A stretch of 11,134 nt of DNA from Pseudomonadota bacterium (lineage in GTDB: Bacteria > Pseudomonadota > Alphaproteobacteria > Sphingomonadales > Sphingomonadaceae), in the NCBI GenBank assembly GCA_023433445.1, contig JAEZCS010000075.1, positions 1 through 11,134 of the forward strand, written 5' to 3'. The translations under genes and the position numbers were made by a program. Below the pieces are notes generated by a model. The model did no database searches. It had not been told where the DNA came from and was given only the letters and a program-made list of their open reading frames with translations. Position 1 is the stretch's first letter. Each line of letters starts with the position of its first letter. This document shows positions 6,588 to 11,134 of the stretch, in pieces.

Positions 6588-8689
6588 TGGCAGGGCCTAG
6601 CATCCGCATCGAAAGTGACAGCGCGCCCGCGATGCAGGAGGGGCGAACCCTCCGCATGGTGATGATCGCTCGTTCCGCCTGGACTGCGATATGGCGCCAC
6701 CGCATCATTCTGCTCGTAACCATGGCGCTTTGCGTGCTGGCGGGCATCATCTTCATTCTTCTTTCGACCCCCGATTATCGCGCGACGGCGTCGGTGGAGG
6801 TTGAGGATGTGCCAGCAGGAGCGGCTGGGGCAGGGGCGACCCAGCGGGCGGCTTCACCGTCCGACAATGAAGCGTTGATGCAGACTGAGCAGGAAGTGTT
6901 GCGCAGCCGTGCACTGGCGGAAGAGGTTGCGCGTGAGTTGGCCCTGGTCGGCGGCCGCACCTTCTTCGACGGCATGAATAAGCGGCGCCCTGAGCGAGGA
7001 TCAGGATCGCTCAGCCAGCGTCAGGTCGAAACAGAGGCGGTCATCAACCTCCTGCGTGAAAATCTTGACGTGCAGCTGCCGGGCAAAAGCCGTGTCATCC
7101 GCATCAGTTTTACCAGCGCGGACCCGACGCTGTCGGCGCGCGTGGCTAACAGCTATGCCGACAGTTTGATCAGGGCGGACCTTAAGCGCGGCTTTGAGTC
7201 CGGCGTCCAGGCACGGCGGTTCCTGCTGGGCGAACTGGATGGCGCACGCCGCGATCTGGAGCGCGCCGAGCGTGATCTGGCGACCTATGCCGCCAGGGCC
7301 GGGTCGCCTTCCGAAGCCGCTGGCACAGGTGAAGGTCAGCTCGTCAGCCCCGCCGGAACGGCAGCAACGCGACTCGCTCAGCTCAATGCCTTTCGTGCTC
7401 AGGCAACGGCAGACCGGATCGCCGCGCAGAAGCGCTGGGAGAGCGCGCGATTGTCGAGTGTGGAGACGCTGCCAGAAGTTCTGAACAATGGTGCCATGCA
7501 GCAGCTGATGGCGCAGCGGGCGCAAGCCCGCGCCGCGGTCGTGGAGGAACGGCAGTTCCGCAAGGATGCCCATCCGGAAATGCGGGAGGCACGGGCCCGT
7601 CTGGCAGCACTCGATGATCAGGCGACGGTCATGGCCAATAGCATCCGTGCGTCCCTTCGGGAGCAGTATGAAGTCGCCGTTCACGGCGAAAAGCAGATCG
7701 AGGCCGAGATCGCCGGCGTAGAGCGGCAGGCGCAGGCCGAACGCGGGCGCGGCGTGCAAATGAGCATTTTGGAACGGTCGGTCGATACATATCGACTGCT
7801 GCATGACAGCCTGCTCCAGCGCTATCGCGACATGGCGTCGCAGGCGGGATTTCAGGCAGGGCGCATACGGCCGCTGGATCGTGCCGCCGTTCCTTCGCGA
7901 CCGTCTTCCCCCAACATTGGAACGACCATGTTGATGGCCTCGCTTGGGGGTCTGCTGCTGGGCCTGTTGCTGGTTGCGGGACGGCATGTGTTCGATGATG
8001 CGGTGACCTCTGCCGACAGCTTGGCGGAACGTGCCAACATGCCTTTGCTGGGTACGGTCCCCGTGACCGACAAGCCCGCGGCGGAAACCTATGTCCCGAT
8101 CGCGTCATCGCTGTTGCTTGCCTCCTCCGCAGGGTTGCCAAGGTCGATCCTGCTCACCAGCGCTCAGGAAGGCGAGGGCAAGTCTTCGACTGTTCATGCG
8201 TTGGCCCTGGCGTTGGCTAAGCTTGATCGCCGGGTGCTGGTGATCGACGCAGACATGCGCAGACCGCGCCAGCATGGGCTGTTCGGCGTCACGCCAGACC
8301 GGGGCCTCAGCGAGGTCATGACCGGGCAGGCAAAGCCGGAGGAAGTAACCGTCGCCGGTGTGGCGCCTGGCGTATCGCTGCTGCCCAGCGGTGCCATACC
8401 GCCTAATCCCGCAGAACTTCTGTCCACCTCCGCGCTTGATGTGCTGCTTGCCAACGTCCAGGGCGGTTATGATACGGTTCTCATCGACGCGCCCCCTATT
8501 TTGGGTGTCCCGGACACGTCGCTCCTCGCGGCCAAGGCGGAAGCGACGGTGCTGATCGTGGAGTGGGGTCGCAATCATCATGGCGGATTGAGGGTGGCAG
8601 TGGATCGTCTGCGCCGAGCGGGCGGTGCTATCGTCGGTGCGGTGCTGACGAAGCAGCAAGGGCGCACCTCCGAATATGAGTATCACTAA
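6587..8689 (+). CDS. Polysaccharide co-polymerase fused to BY-type tyrosine kinase (Wzc/GumC family)
   Basis: The 700-residue inner-membrane protein sets chain length and works with the OPX partner in export. TM1 is at about 40-60, followed by a Wzz-type periplasmic domain rich in coiled coil (about 65-425), a proline motif VPSRPSSPN (435-443), TM2 at about 445-464, then a cytoplasmic kinase. The kinase has Walker A AQEGEGKSS with Lys532, Walker A' VLVIDADMRRP (550-560) and Walker B VLIDAPP (631-637). The C-terminus ends SEYEYH, so the Tyr-rich autophosphorylation tail is reduced to Tyr697 and Tyr699, whereas Wzc of E. coli carries a longer cluster. The start ATG overlaps the OPX stop. No cognate tyrosine phosphatase or glycosyltransferase gene follows; the cluster ends here. 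Family assignment is strong; kinase activity is inferred from intact Walker motifs. Confidence 0.92.
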   Translation: MAGPSIRIESDSAPAMQEGRTLRMVMIARSAWTAIWRHRIILLVTMALCVLAGIIFILLSTPDYRATASVEVEDVPAGAAGAGATQRAASPSDNEALMQTEQEVLRSRALAEEVARELALVGGRTFFDGMNKRRPERGSGSLSQRQVETEAVINLLRENLDVQLPGKSRVIRISFTSADPTLSARVANSYADSLIRADLKRGFESGVQARRFLLGELDGARRDLERAERDLATYAARAGSPSEAAGTGEGQLVSPAGTAATRLAQLNAFRAQATADRIAAQKRWESARLSSVETLPEVLNNGAMQQLMAQRAQARAAVVEERQFRKDAHPEMREARARLAALDDQATVMANSIRASLREQYEVAVHGEKQIEAEIAGVERQAQAERGRGVQMSILERSVDTYRLLHDSLLQRYRDMASQAGFQAGRIRPLDRAAVPSRPSSPNIGTTMLMASLGGLLLGLLLVAGRHVFDDAVTSADSLAERANMPLLGTVPVTDKPAAETYVPIASSLLLASSAGLPRSILLTSAQEGEGKSSTVHALALALAKLDRRVLVIDADMRRPRQHGLFGVTPDRGLSEVMTGQAKPEEVTVAGVAPGVSLLPSGAIPPNPAELLSTSALDVLLANVQGGYDTVLIDAPPILGVPDTSLLAAKAEATVLIVEWGRNHHGGLRVAVDRLRRAGGAIVGAVLTKQQGRTSEYEYH

Positions 8690-9043
8690 GGCGCCGACTA
8701 TTTTTGGATGATGCTTAGGCGGGCTTGGGCAATGCCGAGCGTCTGGAGCATCGTGCGGAAAAGGGGGAACCGGTTTTCCTGAAAACGATGCGAAAACAAA
8801 AAACTAGGAGCACCCGGCTGCGTCCGATCAAACGCAGCGTGCTCTAAGCCAAGTAGGGGACGACCCAATCCCTTTTAATCGGATTTGCCCAAGCGCCGTC
8901 TGACCACACTCCGCCCTGCCTAGGGCGCACAGCCTATTGACGCGCCCATTGACCAGCGGGCGGACAGCCCATGACGATCAGTCTCACCATGGAGTGGATA
9001 CGCGTCGCCGAGGCTGAGTCATGGCCACGCCTGTCCGTCAGAC
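8690..9043. other. Non-coding gap between convergent genes
   Basis: Apart from the repeat element at 8746-8846 I see no gene here. Around 8850-9030 there is nothing I can name beyond one GAGTC (GANTC) site at 9016-9020. At its right end TCCGTCA (9034-9040) and TGACGGA (9048-9054) form a seven-pair stem across the stop codon of the minus-strand gene, without a T-run. Transcripts from both sides probably end in this gap. Confidence 0.5.
8746..8846. repeat. Alphaproteobacterial intergenic palindromic repeat (two hairpins)
   Basis: Hairpin 1 pairs GCATCGT (8748-8754) with ACGATGC (8785-8791), and inside it GGAAAA (8757-8762) with TTTTCC (8774-8779) around AACCGGTT. Hairpin 2 pairs GAGCAC (8808-8813) with GTGCTC (8839-8844), and inside it CTGCGT (8818-8823) with ACGCAG (8832-8837). 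An A-rich linker joins them. The AACCGGTTTTCC core and the GAGCAC...CTGCGTCCGATCAAACGCAG part match, from memory, a repeat found many times between genes in sphingomonad and rhizobial genomes. Placed just after the kinase gene and between convergent genes, it may also help end transcription. No copy number was measured here; only one copy is in the window. Confidence 0.7.
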
Positions 9044-11134
9044 TTATTGACGGAGCCGCTCGATAGCCTGGGCGAGGGCAACGTAGAGCTTGCCCATGTC
9101 CGACGACAGCACGGCAACGCCCAGCGCATTTCCGTCTCGTGCCGCCAGAATGATCCGCAGCAGCGATTCGAAATCGTGAATGTATCGGTTCACATGCTCC
9201 TGGAACTCGGCGTCATTGTCATAATGCAGGGCGATTTCGCGCGACTCGCCTGCGTCCAGCAGCTTGACGGCCCGGCGAGTGAATACGCCGCGATCCCCCT
9301 TGAGATAAGACGCCCAAGCGGAATCCGTGACATCGTTTGACAGGATCTTGGCGACATCGATGGAGGTGCTGTTGAGCGACTCTATGAGTAGGGCAGAGCG
9401 GCGGGCGAAATGATCCCGGTCGCGGTCTTCGGCGGCTCGTTCCGCTTCCTCGATCCGCGATTGAACGCTGGCGCTCGTGTCGGCGATCGTCAGTAGCTGC
9501 CGGGTGAGACGGTCGGACGCTTGATGCGCCGTGCGGACAGCTTCCTCCGCGACCTGCGCGAGCTTTTCGATCTGCGCCGTCACCTTGTCGTTAACGGCTT
9601 GCTGCAAGGCAACTTCGCTCGCTTCGGCGAGTGACTGGGCCGCATCCGGGATAGCGCGGCCGAGTGCCTGGCGCGCGCGCTCGGCGGCCTGATCTGCAGT
9701 GTCCTTGACCCGCAGCAAAGCGGTTACGAGCAAGGGGCCAGCACCTTCGGTGATCCGCGTTGCATCCTCATGGGCGTGATCAAGCGCAGTGCGCAGCCTT
9801 TCAACAAGCTCGCGATTGGCCTCTACGCCGCTTTGGGTGCTTTCCAGCCATTCTGTGAGTCGGCGCCCTTGGCCGCGCAACAGCTCTTCGGCTTCCTGCG
9901 TGCGGCCGACCAGTGCTTCGGAAATCGCCTCCAGGCGCTCCATTTCAGGGGCTGCGCTGTCGAGCAGTTCGCGGCTGGTGGAAATGCGCGCATCGAAGCG
10001 CTGAAGCGCGGCGGGGAAGGTTTCGTCCAGTTCGCGCACGCTGGAATCGAGCGCCACAAGCAGGGTCTCTGCACAGCCGATAAGCTTTTCGGCCGTTACG
10101 CCACCGGCAGCGAGCGCATCATCCATGCGCTGCGTCTCAACGGTAAGCCGCGAAAGAGCGTCCGTGAGCCTGTCGTTACGCGACAGGGCGCTTTCTTCCA
10201 GCGCGGCGAAGCGCGACTGCGCGCTGTCGATGGCGTCGCCCAGCGTCGTGTGCAGCCCAGCGACGAGCGTCCGTTGTCCCTCGACCAGATCATTGATCTG
10301 ATGCAGGCGGCTTTCCACTTCCGTCATATGATCGGAGATCGACGAGACGGTCTCGTCACCGATGCTTGCGATATTGCTACGGGAGCGCGCGACCAGTGCG
10401 TCCAGAGCCTCAGCCTGTCGGGCAAGGCCTTCCTCGGTGATCGTCACACCCTCATGAGCGCGAGCAAAGGCGGCCTCTGCGCGTTCCCGGAGCTGGCCCT
10501 CAATCGCTTCAGCATCGCGGGACAGAGCGGCAAGGGCGTTTTGACTGGTCGCGGCGATCCCTGCCTGTGCTGTCTCGACGAGGGCACGGAGTGACTCGGC
10601 CTGCGCGGTGAGATCACGATCGGCCGCAGACATGCTTTGTTGTGCGTGATCAACGGCGTTTTCCAGCCGCTGTCGCACGTCGCCCTCAACGCGGTCGAGA
10701 TTCTGCGTCAGCAGTTCGATCGTCGCTTCAGCGCTGTTGGTGATGCCTGCGCGGGCCTTTTCCAGCAGGCTGGCAAGGGTGCCTGCCTGGCGATCGATTT
10801 CGGCAGCGCCCTCCTGCATCGTGAGGCGGGCACTCTGCGCCGTGGCGTCTATCCGCCCAGCAGCAATGTCCGCCATCCCGTTCACTTCTTCCGTCGCCGA
10901 GCGCGTGGCTTCCTGCAACTGCGTGAGTTGGCTCGACAGGCTCTTCGTCGCGGTAAGGGTGCGCGCGCGTGCGTCGTCGGACAGTTCGCCCAGAGCATGG
11001 AGGCGGGCTTCGAGCGTGTCGATACGTTCGGCCAGTGCATGCCCATTGTCGATGATCTGCGCGGCCATGCGGCTAGCGCGCTCTTCCAGCTCTGGCATCG
11101 CTGCGATCAAGGCGTCCATGCGCCCGACCAGGGC
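9044..11134 (-). CDS. Long coiled-coil repeat protein with conserved-looking C-terminal domain (5' end beyond window)
   Basis: The frame is open through the right window edge: codons before the first in-window ATG (11119) read ALVGR and show no ribosome binding site, so the real start lies outside. The 691 residues counted from that ATG are almost all helical and rich in Ala, Glu, Arg, Gln and Leu, with no membrane span and one Cys (349). Residues 110-295 hold three units of exactly 62 residues. About 296-570 is further coiled coil without clear repeats. From about 570 the composition changes to a mixed, probably globular C-terminal domain, with ARRSALLIESLNS, DSAWASYLKGDRGVFTRR, IHDFESLLRIILAARDG and LSSDMGKLYVALAQAIERLR. 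I recognise no enzyme motif. Large coiled-coil proteins of alphaproteobacteria include polarity and chromosome-organising factors such as TipN; that link is only a guess. The protein is cytoplasmic in the visible part; a membrane anchor could lie upstream. Confidence 0.8.
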   Translation of the reverse strand, partial: ALVGRMDALIAAMPELEERASRMAAQIIDNGHALAERIDTLEARLHALGELSDDARARTLTATKSLSSQLTQLQEATRSATEEVNGMADIAAGRIDATAQSARLTMQEGAAEIDRQAGTLASLLEKARAGITNSAEATIELLTQNLDRVEGDVRQRLENAVDHAQQSMSAADRDLTAQAESLRALVETAQAGIAATSQNALAALSRDAEAIEGQLRERAEAAFARAHEGVTITEEGLARQAEALDALVARSRSNIASIGDETVSSISDHMTEVESRLHQINDLVEGQRTLVAGLHTTLGDAIDSAQSRFAALEESALSRNDRLTDALSRLTVETQRMDDALAAGGVTAEKLIGCAETLLVALDSSVRELDETFPAALQRFDARISTSRELLDSAAPEMERLEAISEALVGRTQEAEELLRGQGRRLTEWLESTQSGVEANRELVERLRTALDHAHEDATRITEGAGPLLVTALLRVKDTADQAAERARQALGRAIPDAAQSLAEASEVALQQAVNDKVTAQIEKLAQVAEEAVRTAHQASDRLTRQLLTIADTSASVQSRIEEAERAAEDRDRDHFARRSALLIESLNSTSIDVAKILSNDVTDSAWASYLKGDRGVFTRRAVKLLDAGESREIALHYDNDAEFQEHVNRYIHDFESLLRIILAARDGNALGVAVLSSDMGKLYVALAQAIERLRQ
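10235..10792 (-). repeat. Three in-frame 62-residue protein repeats
   Basis: Within the coiled-coil protein, counting from ATG 11119, RQAGTLASLLEKARAGI (110-126), AQAESLRALVETAQAGI (172-188) and RQAEALDALVARSRSNI (234-250) are spaced exactly 62 residues apart. Later positions keep the same phase: RVEGDVRQR (143), AIEGQLRER (205), EVESRLHQI (267). A weaker partial unit precedes them (AGRIDATAQ at 87-95 aligns with RQRLENAVD at 149-157). DNA copies have diverged, so the duplication is old. Confidence 0.75.

Noticed and set aside
7001..7987. 328-codon minus-strand open frame.
   Set aside because: Antisense to the periplasmic domain of the PCP-kinase; composition rich in Arg/Cys/Gln as expected for a shadow.
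8971..9066. 31-codon ORF starting ATG ACG ATC.
   Set aside because: No ribosome binding site, overlaps the end of the convergent gene and shows no hydrophobic or conserved pattern.
9770..10594. 274-codon plus-strand open frame.
   Set aside because: Antisense to the repeat part of the coiled-coil gene; its length follows from the biased codons of that gene.
1..11134. tRNA, rRNA, CRISPR array, transposase or phage genes.
   Set aside because: I found no cloverleaf, spaced repeat array or mobile-element protein motif anywhere in the window.

Overview
The window reads as a piece of chromosome from a GC-rich alphaproteobacterium, most likely a sphingomonad (Sphingobium, Sphingomonas or Novosphingobium type). 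Three things point that way: a gcrA cell-cycle regulator gene, which is an alphaproteobacterial family; an intergenic double-hairpin repeat of a kind I recall from alphaproteobacterial genomes; and the sequence style of the ABC permease and of the polysaccharide export proteins. No searches were run, so the genus is inference.

Layout. The left edge (1-616, minus) carries most of gcrA, read from a TTG start and cut off at its 3' end by the window edge. Divergent from it, across 115 bp, is an ABC-2 type transporter permease (732-1580, plus). Next, on the minus strand, is UDP-glucose 6-dehydrogenase (1721-3037), followed in the same direction by a one-base-overlapping 41-residue membrane peptide ORF (1596-1721). 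Divergent from ugd is a plus-strand polysaccharide cluster: UDP-GlcNAc 2-epimerase (wecB-like, 3197-4342), UDP-ManNAc dehydrogenase (wecC-like, 4458-5753), an outer-membrane polysaccharide export lipoprotein (OPX/Wza family, 5877-6587) and, coupled to it by a TGATG overlap, a chain-length regulator fused to a BY-type tyrosine kinase (Wzc/GumC family, 6587-8689). A non-coding stretch (8690-9043) holds the repeat element. The right end is filled by a long minus-strand coiled-coil protein (9044 to beyond 11134) with three 62-residue repeats and a C-terminal domain that looks conserved.

How the genes fit together. WecB and WecC would convert UDP-GlcNAc to UDP-ManNAc and then UDP-ManNAcA. Ugd would supply UDP-GlcA. 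OPX and the PCP-kinase would form the periplasm-spanning export and length-control machinery. This is a compact module for making and exporting an acidic polysaccharide. It contains no glycosyltransferase, flippase or polymerase, so those must lie elsewhere. The ABC permease has no ATPase partner in view and may be unrelated. gcrA and the coiled-coil gene flank the module and look like chromosomal housekeeping or cell-cycle genes.

Most of the window is recognisable biology. The items most worth a second look are the 62-residue repeat protein with its C-terminal domain, the ugd-coupled micro-ORF, the short-tailed tyrosine kinase, the three CAAGGGG copies in the ugd/wecB divergent region, and the hairpin ahead of the OPX gene.
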